Shown: in pieces, positions 35,214 through 41,995 of the stretch
Position numbering within the stretch: position 1 is the stretch's first letter
Layout: each line of letters begins with the position of its first letter
From: Acidobacteriota bacterium
Lineage (GTDB): Bacteria > Acidobacteriota > Terriglobia > 20CM-2-55-15
DNA length: 52,811 nucleotides
Direction of reading: 5' to 3'
Assembly: GCA_003223875.1 (NCBI GenBank)
Contig: QHWY01000232.1
Span: forward strand, 1 to 52,811
Position numbers and translations under genes: made by a program
Notes under the pieces: generated by a model
Told to the model about the DNA's origin: nothing
Database searches by the model: none
What the model saw: only the letters and a program-made list of their open reading frames with translations

Positions 35214-36524
35214 ATGGGTCCAATCTTGGTGATTCTTCTTCTGATCGTCATCAATGGCATCTTTGTGATGGCGGAAATGGCCGTCGTCTCATCGCGCAAA
35301 CCTCGACTCCAGCAACTTGCAAACGAAGGCAGCGGCGGCGCGCAGGTCGCCGTCGATCTGGCAACCAACCCTGATCGCTTTCTTGCGACCACTCAGATCG
35401 GCATTACGTTAATAGCCATTTTAGCTGGCGCGTTTGGCGAACGAACTCTAGCCGAGCGGTTGTCCACCCAATTGGGAAACGTTGAAAGGCTGGCGCCCTA
35501 CCGCGAAGGTCTCGCCTTTACCATCGTCGTTGTGGCTATTACCTATGTTTCGCTCGTCATCGGTGAGCTGCTTCCAAAGCGATTGGCCTTGTATAACCCG
35601 GAACGGATCGCCTCGGCGACGGCGGGCTTGATGGACTTTGTATCCAGGCTCTGTTCGCCGATCGTCGCATTGATTAGCGGGTCGACTCGTCTCCTCATGG
35701 GGGTTCTGCGATTGCGCCCGTCGGAGGAACCGCCCGTCACGGAAGAAGAAATCAAGGTCATGATGGAACAAGGGACCGAGGCTGGGATATTCGAGGAAGC
35801 CGAACATGACATCGTGAAAAGCATTTTCAAGTTGGGAGATCGCGCCGTGAGCGCGCTGATGAGACCCCGGCGCGATGTCGTATGGCTGGACATCGACGAC
35901 CCATTTCCCGAGAACCAGCAAAAGCTAGCGTCATCACTCTACTCGCGCTTCCCCGTAGCCCAAGGGTCTCTAGATAACGTCATTGGAATCGTTCAAGCGA
36001 AAGACTTGCTCACGCGCTGTCTCGCAGGCGCAAAAATTGATCTCAAAGAAACGCTGCGGCCGCCACTGTTTGTACCCGAGGGCCTGCCCGCATTAAAGCT
36101 TCTGGAGATGTTCAAAAGGTCGCGAACGCACATGGCCCTCGTCGTCGACGAGTACGGTGGGGTCGAAGGATTGGTGACTCTGAATGACATCCTGGAGGAT
36201 CTGGTCGGCGAGGTGGCCTCGGCCGACATGCCAGAAGAAAAACAGGTTGTGCAAAGGCCGGATGGTTCATGGTTGATCGACGGAAAACTTCAAATCGACG
36301 ACCTAAAAGAAGTGTTGAAGATTCCCAAGCTACCGGAAGAGGAATCGGGCAGATACCAGACCCTCGGCGGATTAGTCATGCTACAAGTCGGACGCGTGCC
36401 CGTGACAGGCGACGTCTTCGAAGCAGAGGGACATCGCTTCGAAGTAGTCGACATGGACGGCAAGAGAGTGGACAAGGTTCTGGTGTCGAAGTTAACGACG
36501 GATCAAGCAACGGAGCGAAGGTAG
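35214..36524 (+). CDS. CNNM/HlyC-CorC family transporter (DUF21-CBS-CorC)
   Basis: 436 residues. DUF21 membrane domain of three to four helices (about 1-190, opening MGPILVILLLIVINGIFVMAEMAVVSSR), two CBS domains (about 205-325, with MRPRRDVVWLD and LVVDEYGGVEGLVTLNDILEDLVGE) and a C-terminal CorC_HlyC domain (RYQTLGGLVMLQVGRVPVTGD). Often annotated hemolysin; members export or sense Mg or other divalent cations. ATG 35214 is chosen because the extension into the upstream gene has no DUF21 sequence. 67 bp after the EcsC-like gene; may share its transcript. Confidence 0.9.
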   Translation: MGPILVILLLIVINGIFVMAEMAVVSSRKPRLQQLANEGSGGAQVAVDLATNPDRFLATTQIGITLIAILAGAFGERTLAERLSTQLGNVERLAPYREGLAFTIVVVAITYVSLVIGELLPKRLALYNPERIASATAGLMDFVSRLCSPIVALISGSTRLLMGVLRLRPSEEPPVTEEEIKVMMEQGTEAGIFEEAEHDIVKSIFKLGDRAVSALMRPRRDVVWLDIDDPFPENQQKLASSLYSRFPVAQGSLDNVIGIVQAKDLLTRCLAGAKIDLKETLRPPLFVPEGLPALKLLEMFKRSRTHMALVVDEYGGVEGLVTLNDILEDLVGEVASADMPEEKQVVQRPDGSWLIDGKLQIDDLKEVLKIPKLPEEESGRYQTLGGLVMLQVGRVPVTGDVFEAEGHRFEVVDMDGKRVDKVLVSKLTTDQATERR

Positions 36525-36550
36525 GAGGCCGGTCTCCAGACGCCTTCTAC
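36521..36550. terminator. Convergent terminator-like hairpin
   Basis: GTAGGAGGC (36521-36529) and GCCTTCTAC (36542-36550) pair with one mismatch, with a GGAGxxxGGTCTCC sub-hairpin in the loop. It contains the TAG of the CNNM gene and lies 7 bp before the dapD stop from the other side. No T-run, so termination is an inference from placement. Confidence 0.5.
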
Positions 36551-36557
36551 TCTCCAC

Positions 36558-37388
36558 CTAACGGAGTGACTCTTCGAGCATCGTTGAAGCGTCCGTTTTA
36601 TCATCGCGATACTTCACGATAACGGGCGCATACAACGAAAGATGGTGTTTAAGCGCAAAATCGCCAGTCACCGGGCGTGAACCAGGAACGACGACAGCAC
36701 CGGATGGAATGGTCAGAGGAACTTCGGGGGCCTTCCGATAAATCTGATTCCGTACCAGATCATAAACAGCCGTTCCGCCCGTCAGGATCACCCCGGGAGC
36801 GAGTACGGCACGCGACTGCACAAGTACACCTTCATAGACGCCGCAATTGCCGCCAATAAAAGCTTCGTCCTCGACAATGACCGGCAACGCCCCAGGCGGT
36901 TCCAGCACGCCTCCGATCTGCGCTGCAGCGGACAAATGCACGCGTTTTCCAATTTGAGCGCACGATCCAACCAATGCATGCGAATCCACCATTGAGCCTT
37001 CGTCGACATAAGCGCCGATATTGATGAACATGGGGGGCATACAGATCACATTGCGCGCGACGTAAGCGCCGTCTCGAATCGTCGATCCACCGGGCACAAC
37101 GCGAACTCCATCGCCGGCAGCCAACCGTTTCGCGGGAAGCGTATCTTTATCGAAGAAATGGAATTCGGCAGGAACCGACCGTTCTTCCACGACACCAATT
37201 TTGAAGGCCAGCAAGATGCCCCGCTTGACCCAGATATGGGTTTTCCAACCGCTCGGTGTCTTTTCAGCCGCGCGAAACTCTCCGCGATTGAGACCCGCCC
37301 GTAATTCCTGAACGACGGGGAGCCCGTCTCGACGCGCTTCGTGAGGGGGCAGGCTCAAGAGCCGCTCAATCTCGTCGGCTAGATTCAT
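36558..37388 (-). CDS. dapD: Tetrahydrodipicolinate N-succinyltransferase
   Basis: Succinylates tetrahydrodipicolinate in the succinylase branch of diaminopimelate/lysine synthesis. 276 residues, the usual length. A helical N-terminus (MNLADEIERLLSLPPHEARR) precedes left-handed beta-helix repeats (IRDGAYVARNVICMPPMFIN; VHLSAAAQIGGVLEPPGALP) with the conserved FIGGNCGVYEGV. Start set at ATG 37388; the upstream extension (MSRHWDSF...) overlaps dapA more deeply. Overlaps the end of dapA by 23 bp. Last gene of dapE-dapB-dapA-dapD. Confidence 0.93.
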   Translation of the reverse strand: MNLADEIERLLSLPPHEARRDGLPVVQELRAGLNRGEFRAAEKTPSGWKTHIWVKRGILLAFKIGVVEERSVPAEFHFFDKDTLPAKRLAAGDGVRVVPGGSTIRDGAYVARNVICMPPMFINIGAYVDEGSMVDSHALVGSCAQIGKRVHLSAAAQIGGVLEPPGALPVIVEDEAFIGGNCGVYEGVLVQSRAVLAPGVILTGGTAVYDLVRNQIYRKAPEVPLTIPSGAVVVPGSRPVTGDFALKHHLSLYAPVIVKYRDDKTDASTMLEESLR

Positions 37389-38286
37389 AATGGACAGTCT
37401 GAAGGAGTCCCAATGCCTCGACAATCTTCGACAACTTTTCCCGATTGTGCTCGCTCATCCTAACCAGGGGCAGCCGGTACGTCTCTTGAATCATTCCCAT
37501 CATCGCTAGAGCGGCCTTTACCGGAATCGGATTCGACTCGATGAAGTTGGCGTTCATCAATGGCAGAAGCTTGTAGTGGAGCTCCCGCGCGCGCGAGATA
37601 TCCGATTCCAGAGCCGCGTTGATCAATGCGCTCATCATGGCCGGAGCTTCGTTGGAAACCACGGATACGACGCCATCACCTCCCAGCACCACAACTGCGA
37701 GCGCCAATGCATCGTCGCCAGATAGGACGCGAAAGTGGCTCGGGGCATCCCGAATGATGTCCATGATCTGACCGAGATTTCCCGACGCCTCCTTGACCGC
37801 GACAATATTGGGAATTTCCGCCAAGCGGAGCATCGTTTTGGCCTCGATATTGCCGCCGGTTCGTCCCGGCACGTTGTAAACGATGAGGGAAATGTCCTCA
37901 GCTTCGGCAATGGCTTTGAAGTGCTCGTAGTAGCCCTGTTGTGGCGGCTTGTTGTAATAGGGACCAACCGACAGCACGCCGTCGGCGCCCAACTTCTTAG
38001 CTCTTTTCGTCGCATGGACCGCTTTAGCTGTCGAATTGCTTCCGGCTCCGACAATAACTGGCACTCGCCGCCTTGCCTGTTCGATGACGATCTGAACAAC
38101 GCGATCCGTTTCATCCGCGTCGAGCGTTGCGCCTTCGCCTGTTGTGCCACACGGCAAGAGCATGTCAATGCCGCCATCGATCTGGAAATCGACAAAACGC
38201 CGTAATGTCTTCTCGTCCACGGAGCCATCGGACTTCAATGGCGTAATCATCGCTGTTCCTGTGCCCTGAAATCGCTTCTTGGTCAT
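37366..38286 (-). CDS. dapA: 4-hydroxy-tetrahydrodipicolinate synthase
   Basis: Condenses pyruvate with aspartate semialdehyde. 306 residues, TIM barrel. Motifs: GTGTAMITPLKSDGSVDE, LPCGTTGEGATLD, VYNVPGRTG (catalytic Tyr) and IVAVKEASGNL (Schiff-base Lys). AGGAGA precedes ATG 38286. 30 bp after dapB in the operon. Confidence 0.96.
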   Translation of the reverse strand: MTKKRFQGTGTAMITPLKSDGSVDEKTLRRFVDFQIDGGIDMLLPCGTTGEGATLDADETDRVVQIVIEQARRRVPVIVGAGSNSTAKAVHATKRAKKLGADGVLSVGPYYNKPPQQGYYEHFKAIAEAEDISLIVYNVPGRTGGNIEAKTMLRLAEIPNIVAVKEASGNLGQIMDIIRDAPSHFRVLSGDDALALAVVVLGGDGVVSVVSNEAPAMMSALINAALESDISRARELHYKLLPLMNANFIESNPIPVKAALAMMGMIQETYRLPLVRMSEHNREKLSKIVEALGLLQTVHYESSRRD

Positions 38287-38316
38287 ATGGTGTCTCCTGA
38301 AATTCTCAGCGCCGGC

Positions 38317-39027
38317 TCACAAATCCACGTCATCCATTGTATAGACGCCCTTTCGTCCGCGCAGCCACCGGGCTGCTGCTAATGCTCCCAAGGCAAAACC
38401 TCGTCGGCTTTTCGCAGTATGCTGCAGCTCGATCAGATCCGCTTCCGAATCAAAACCTACAGTATGCGTACCGGCAAAGAAACCTGCACGAGTGGAGGAG
38501 ACGTGAAGTGCGGCCGGATCAATTTTCTCATCGGGTGGTTTCGCCAGAATCTCTTTTTTCCGATCGATATTCTCAATCAGTATACGTGCCAAAGAAAGCG
38601 CAGTGCCGCTGGGGCTATCCGCCTTCTGGCGATGATGTACTTCGTGGATGTACGGATCATAGTCTGTGGCCCTGTTCATGAGAACGGCGGCCTGCTTCAC
38701 AATGCGGAAAAAAATATTCATGCCCAACGAAAAATTCGAGGAGTATAAGAGTCCGGATTCCTTGACGGCACCTTTGATTTCCAACAAATGTTGATACCAG
38801 CCGGTTGTCCCGACAACGATGTCACGGCGCGCTTCAACAGCCGCTCGAATATTTTGAACAACCGAGTCCGGGGTCGAAAATTCAATGCAAATATCTACAT
38901 CTGCCAGAGCTTCCGGTGTCACGGTCCGGTCCCACTCAAAAACTCGAGCAATGACTTCCCCTTGTTCGCGAGCGACTGAATCAATCTCGCGTCCCATTTT
39001 GCCGAATCCGATCAGTGCAATCTTCAT
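38317..39027 (-). CDS. dapB: 4-hydroxy-tetrahydrodipicolinate reductase
   Basis: NAD(P)H reductase after DapA. 236 residues, slightly shorter than the E. coli enzyme. N-terminal MKIALIGFGKMGREID (Rossmann), VVGTTGW, SSNFSLGMNIFF and HEVHHRQKADSPSGTA (catalytic His and Lys). The ATG overlaps the stop of the upstream deacylase gene by 4 bp. Confidence 0.95.
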   Translation of the reverse strand: MKIALIGFGKMGREIDSVAREQGEVIARVFEWDRTVTPEALADVDICIEFSTPDSVVQNIRAAVEARRDIVVGTTGWYQHLLEIKGAVKESGLLYSSNFSLGMNIFFRIVKQAAVLMNRATDYDPYIHEVHHRQKADSPSGTALSLARILIENIDRKKEILAKPPDEKIDPAALHVSSTRAGFFAGTHTVGFDSEADLIELQHTAKSRRGFALGALAAARWLRGRKGVYTMDDVDL

Positions 39028-40013
39028 AGGAGAAGTTTTCTCACGAGCTTTTCATAAAGATCGGCACCCTCCATCAACTCGCTCTTCCTGATCTTTTCAC
39101 CAGGCGTATGCGCATCCAGAATGGAGCCAGGGCCCATCAGCAGCCGCTTACCCAAATTTCCGAGATACGGTACGTCACTGCCAAAGGACACGACAGTTGT
39201 CGCAAAGCCTTCGACAACGTGCGTGATCTGGGGATCCGAAGCGCCGATGATCTCCATAGTAGCCCGGTTTTCCACAAGCCGCCGCATCTTCTCTTCAACC
39301 TTACCGCGGGGTTCGACTGTGCGAACCATGATGGACGCGCTGGCTGCGGCCGGTACCACGTTAGCCGCTTCACCGCCGTGAAACACACCCGTGTTGAATG
39401 TGCCTTTGCCGAACACGGGATCATCGCCCCAATGCGCCGTTTCACAATCTTTCAACACGGCGAACAGATTCTGAATTGCGGATACGCCGAATTCCGGATA
39501 TCCGGAGTGTGATGCACGACCGGTAGTCCGCAGGTTGACCATCAACGTACCTTTTTGCGCGCGCGCAAGTTGGTTTTGCGTCGGTTCACCGACGATGACG
39601 AATTCGGTGTTCCACTTGAGCCTATTCGCCGTTTTCGCACCGATGCTGTCGGTCTCTTCGCCCACCACGAACAAGTAGCCGAAATTAATAGTGCCTGCGC
39701 TACGCAGCCGGCCGCCCGCCTCCAGCATCGCTGCAATGATGCCTTTTGTGTCGCAGGCTCCCCGGCCGTAGAGGAAATCGTCGTCCTCGCGCACGGGTAT
39801 TGAGGGAGGAACCGTATCGATATGCGTACAGAATATGACAAGGGGATCACCAGCGAATGCCAGCACATTGAAGCGATCACTGGTCACATTCTGTCGCTCC
39901 ACGCGATACTTCAGTGACGCCAGATGCGCCAGGAGAAATTCTCCCAACTCGCGCTCGTTTCCGGTAACCGAAGGAATCGCCATCAACTGCTTTGTTAGTT
40001 CGAAGGGATGCAT
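39024..40013 (-). CDS. dapE: M20 family deacylase, probable succinyl-diaminopimelate desuccinylase
   Basis: 329 residues. Metal-site motifs: VIFCTHIDTVPPS (His, Asp), YGRGACDTKGIIAAM (bridging Asp), VVGEETDSIGA (catalytic Glu and ligand Glu), IVGEPTQNQLARAQKG, SHSGYPEFG, and a C-terminal GPGSILDAHTPGEKI ligand His. First gene of a dap operon containing dapD, so DapE is the natural reading; acetyl-ornithine/lysine deacetylases are the alternative. ATG 40013 is chosen: the frame stays open for 54 more codons, but only through a palindromic repeat (NIPLLAEEGWMRRAKRR...). The usual transaminase (DapC) is absent here. Confidence 0.88.
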   Translation of the reverse strand: MHPFELTKQLMAIPSVTGNERELGEFLLAHLASLKYRVERQNVTSDRFNVLAFAGDPLVIFCTHIDTVPPSIPVREDDDFLYGRGACDTKGIIAAMLEAGGRLRSAGTINFGYLFVVGEETDSIGAKTANRLKWNTEFVIVGEPTQNQLARAQKGTLMVNLRTTGRASHSGYPEFGVSAIQNLFAVLKDCETAHWGDDPVFGKGTFNTGVFHGGEAANVVPAAASASIMVRTVEPRGKVEEKMRRLVENRATMEIIGASDPQITHVVEGFATTVVSFGSDVPYLGNLGKRLLMGPGSILDAHTPGEKIRKSELMEGADLYEKLVRKLLL

Positions 40014-40022
40014 AGTTGAACA

Positions 40023-40166
40023 ATATTCCCCTCCTCGCAGAGGAGGGGTGGCGCGAAGCGTCGGGGTGGTCAGTTCGGCGAAACCGTGTTGGCCGGTCTG
40101 ACCACCCCGTCTGCGCCTTCGCTTCGCTCGGCGCATCCACCCCTCCTCTGCGAGGAGGGGAATATT
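40023..40166. repeat. Family-A compound palindrome, copy 3
   Basis: Begins AATATTCCCCTCC and ends GGAGGGGAATATT. Same interior as copy 2 (7870-8005) but inverted: end hairpins of CCCCTCCTC/GAGGAGGGG type, GGGGTGGTCAG/CTGACCACCCC and the CGAAGCG stretches. It fills the gap between the divergent dapE operon and cyaY, so promoters of both must lie in or beside it. Confidence 0.9.
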
Positions 40167-40191
40167 TCCATTCACGCCTATAATACAGACG

Positions 40192-40527
40192 ATGGGACTG
40201 ACTGAAGCCGAATTTCGAACTCATTGCGATGCCGCACTCGATCGTCTCAACCGCGCCCTTGATGTCGTCGCGGAACGTTACGATGCCGAGATTCTGTTTC
40301 AGAACGGCGTCCTTTCCATCGCTGTTGAAGAACCCAACCCCGGCAAGATTGTGATCACGCCTCAGGCGCCGACGCGGCAGATCTGGATCTCCGCACAATC
40401 CACGAGTTTCAAACTCGACTGGTCAGGCTCAGCATTCGTACTGCTATCCACGGGCGAGACATTGAACCAACTCGTGGGCCGTTTGGTTGGTAAGCAGCTA
40501 GGCGTAGCACCTATCGCCCTAACATAA
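40192..40527 (+). CDS. cyaY: Frataxin homologue CyaY
   Basis: 111 residues, frataxin length. N-terminal acidic helix (LTEAEFRTHCDAALDRLNRALDVV) followed by beta strands with ILFQNGVLSIAVEEPNPGKIVITPQAPTRQIWISAQ and a final LLSTGETLNQLVGRLVG helix. Frataxins bind iron and modulate Fe-S cluster assembly by IscS/IscU. Standing alone rather than in an isc operon. ATG 40192, 26 bp after the palindrome. Confidence 0.88.
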   Translation: MGLTEAEFRTHCDAALDRLNRALDVVAERYDAEILFQNGVLSIAVEEPNPGKIVITPQAPTRQIWISAQSTSFKLDWSGSAFVLLSTGETLNQLVGRLVGKQLGVAPIALT

Positions 40528-40540
40528 TCCAGAGAACTTT

Positions 40541-40822
40541 ATGATTCGCTCAATCTGCCTAGTCGCCCTCGCGAAAGGCTTTGCACAAAAAATCCTGGGC
40601 GGTCATAGACCGCCCCTACAGCTTGGGGTGCGCAACTGTAGGGGCGCTCTATGAGCGCCCGCGATGTATTTTTTGTGCAAAGCCCTCGAGAAGGCAAAAA
40701 AAGCCCTCGGTCAGAATTTCTCATTAAAAGAATTCCACAACGCAATTTTGGATGCGGGAAGTCTGCCGGTGGATCTTCTCGAACGCCCGATCGTCTCATA
40801 TATCAGTTCAGTGCGCCGATGA
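40541..40822 (+). pseudogene. Remnant of a DUF885-type exported protein, interior lost
   Basis: ATG 40541 opens MIRSICLVALAKGFAQ, like the start of a signal peptide. After a family-B palindrome the same frame resumes at about 40675 with CKALEKAKKALGQNFSLKEF, then HNAILDAGSLPVDLL and a stop at 40820-40822. This matches the extreme C-terminus of DUF885 proteins (usually ~550-600 residues) as I remember them. A TGA inside the palindrome interrupts the frame. So 500 or so residues are missing and the palindrome marks the scar. Its stop overlaps the ATG of the next remnant. Confidence 0.65.
40577..40684. repeat. Family-B palindrome copy 5 in private arms
   Basis: Perfect 17-bp arms GGCTTTGCACAAAAAAT (40577-40593) and its complement (40668-40684). 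Core: GGGCGGTCATAGACCGCCCC and GGGGCGCTCTATGAGCGCCC. The right arm is coding sequence of the DUF885 remnant (FLCKA), which suggests that the left arm is an inverted copy of the target. Confidence 0.88.
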
Positions 40823-40987
40823 AGTCGCGTTGGTTGACGCGAACTGTTCTCGACATAGGGCGGCCTCCCTCTTTAGCGATCTGAGTCACGAAACGGTTCC
40901 CTCGCTACTCCCCGCTCTGTTTGCGTCGATGGGGGTTGCTGCGGGTGTACCCGGGACAATCGAAGGTGTTGCCGACGGCGTGTCTAG

Positions 40988-41349
40988 AATCCTTGAGGTT
41001 GAAAACTTGATGCAAATGAGTCAAGTTTTGGAATCGTCAAAATATACATGCTTCTTGGTCTGAGGCGAAGCCTCGTTAGTGTTGCGTTTGAAAATTGCGT
41101 TGACGAATTCCCCTCCTCGCAGAGGAGGGGTGGCGCGAAGCGCCGTGGTGGTCAGTTCGGCGAAATCCAGGACGTGCCGGTCTGACCACTATTACGGCTT
41201 CGCGCTATCGCGCTCGCGCTTCGCGCCCGTCTGCGCCGCTTTCGGTGGCTTCGCGCCATCTTATTGGTTGCGCATCCTCCCCTCCTCTGCGAGGAGGGGA
41301 ATGCGGCTCTGCCGAACCAAAAGTAACCGTAATTATGAAACGCACCACA
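40988..41349. mobile_element. Insertion in the MFS remnant, carrying a family-A palindrome
   Basis: The DNA between the two CTAG copies: a 119-bp unique part with an AAAACTTGA/TCAAGTTTT hairpin (41002-41031) and GAGGC/GCCTC hairpin, then the family-A palindrome, then 47 bp. No transposase or matched terminal repeats are seen, so it could be a non-autonomous element or a nested insertion. Confidence 0.45.
41107..41302. repeat. Family-A compound palindrome, copy 4 (expanded)
   Basis: Begins ATTCCCCTCC and ends GGAGGGGAAT with the usual end hairpins. The interior is longer than copies 2-3, with extra GGCTTCGCGC and CGCTCGCGCTTCGCGC segments. It interrupts the MFS remnant. Confidence 0.88.
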
Positions 41350-41410
41350 CTAGCATCGCGAAACTCTATGGCGGTTGGTTGACCGATCGCATACGCAGGC
41401 GAAAAACATT

Positions 41411-41447
41411 GTGCGCCGCCGGCCTCATTCGGACTAGGAGGCCGGCG
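41411..41447. terminator. GC-rich hairpin downstream of the CusF-like gene
   Basis: TGCGCCGCCGGCCTC pairs with GAGGCCGGCGCA apart from a 3-nt bulge. It ends 13 bp beyond the stop of the reverse-strand CusF-like gene, where a terminator would lie. No T-run, so this is tentative. Confidence 0.5.
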
Positions 41448-41459
41448 CATCCAGAATCA

Positions 41460-41819
41460 CTACTTCTTTGACGGCGCGGCTTTGCCCTCCGTCTTGGGCG
41501 GCGCGACCTGTACATCATGCAAAGTTCGGAAATCGCCGTCATAGACTTTCGCTGTGATCTCGTCGCCGGCCTTCAGGCGCTTCAAGACATCTTCTTTATC
41601 CGGTATGTATACCATCGTCATGGCGTCCATCCAGCCCTCAACCTTCTGACCATTCACCGTGAACGTCTTCGCGTTCATATCGATCTTCTCGACCTTTCCA
41701 CGAAATATGTGCTCTTTCTTTGCGCCGGCCGCGCTATTTTTGTTCTGCTGGGCATAACCACAGGACAGAAGCAAGGCGACTGTTATTCCGATTAAAAGCA
41801 CGAATCGAACGTATTTCAT
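41460..41819 (-). CDS. CusF-like copper-binding lipoprotein
   Basis: 119 residues. Signal peptide II: MKYVRFVLLIGITVALLLSC with lipobox LLSC (Cys20). The mature domain reads FRGKVEKIDMNAKTFTVNGQ, then EGWMDAMTMVYIPDKEDVLK, AGDEITAKVYDGDFRTLHDV, a small OB-like barrel; the W...AMTM block matches the Cu(I)/Ag(I) site of CusF. Likely binds copper in the periplasm. ATG 41819 has GGAGGA just upstream. Divergent from a POT transporter; no efflux pump adjacent. Confidence 0.82.
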   Translation of the reverse strand: MKYVRFVLLIGITVALLLSCGYAQQNKNSAAGAKKEHIFRGKVEKIDMNAKTFTVNGQKVEGWMDAMTMVYIPDKEDVLKRLKAGDEITAKVYDGDFRTLHDVQVAPPKTEGKAAPSKK

Positions 41820-41995
41820 TTCGGTCCTCCGAGGCACTTACTGTATCGAAATATAAAAAAAAGCGCCAGGGATCGATCCGTATAAAACCGCCTACGTTAT
41901 TGCGTGAGATATGGATATTCAAGATTTCCGCCGCATCGCGCAACTTCAGTAATTCCATCGCACGTCATGTACGTGACTATGGTAAGTTCTCGATA

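Larger units (their letters stand above)
40819..41434 (+). pseudogene. Broken MFS transporter: 1-bp deletion plus 366-bp insertion
   Basis: ATG 40819 (overlapping the DUF885 stop as ATGA) opens MKSRWLTRTVLDIG. One base then seems lost in a G-run near 40858-40861, and the next frame continues AASLFSDLSHETVPSLLPAL and FASMGVAAGVPGTIEGVADG to 40983. After an interruption the same frame resumes at about 41351 with SIAKLYGGWLTDRIRRRKTL and breaks off near 41434. Joined, the pieces read VADGVS-SIAKLYGGW, the first third of an MFS transporter. CTAG is present at both edges of the interruption (40984-40987 and 41350-41353), as expected for a 4-bp target duplication. No downstream two-thirds remain. 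Confidence 0.72.

Noticed and set aside
40014..40175. 54-codon N-terminal extension of the dapE-like gene
   Set aside because: Encoded wholly by a family-A palindrome (PLLAEEGWMRRAKRR type); the M20 fold begins at MHPFELTKQL, so ATG 40013 is used.
41963..41977. CACGT/ACGTG inverted repeat before the POT gene as an operator
   Set aside because: Only 5-bp arms and a single occurrence; too weak to call.
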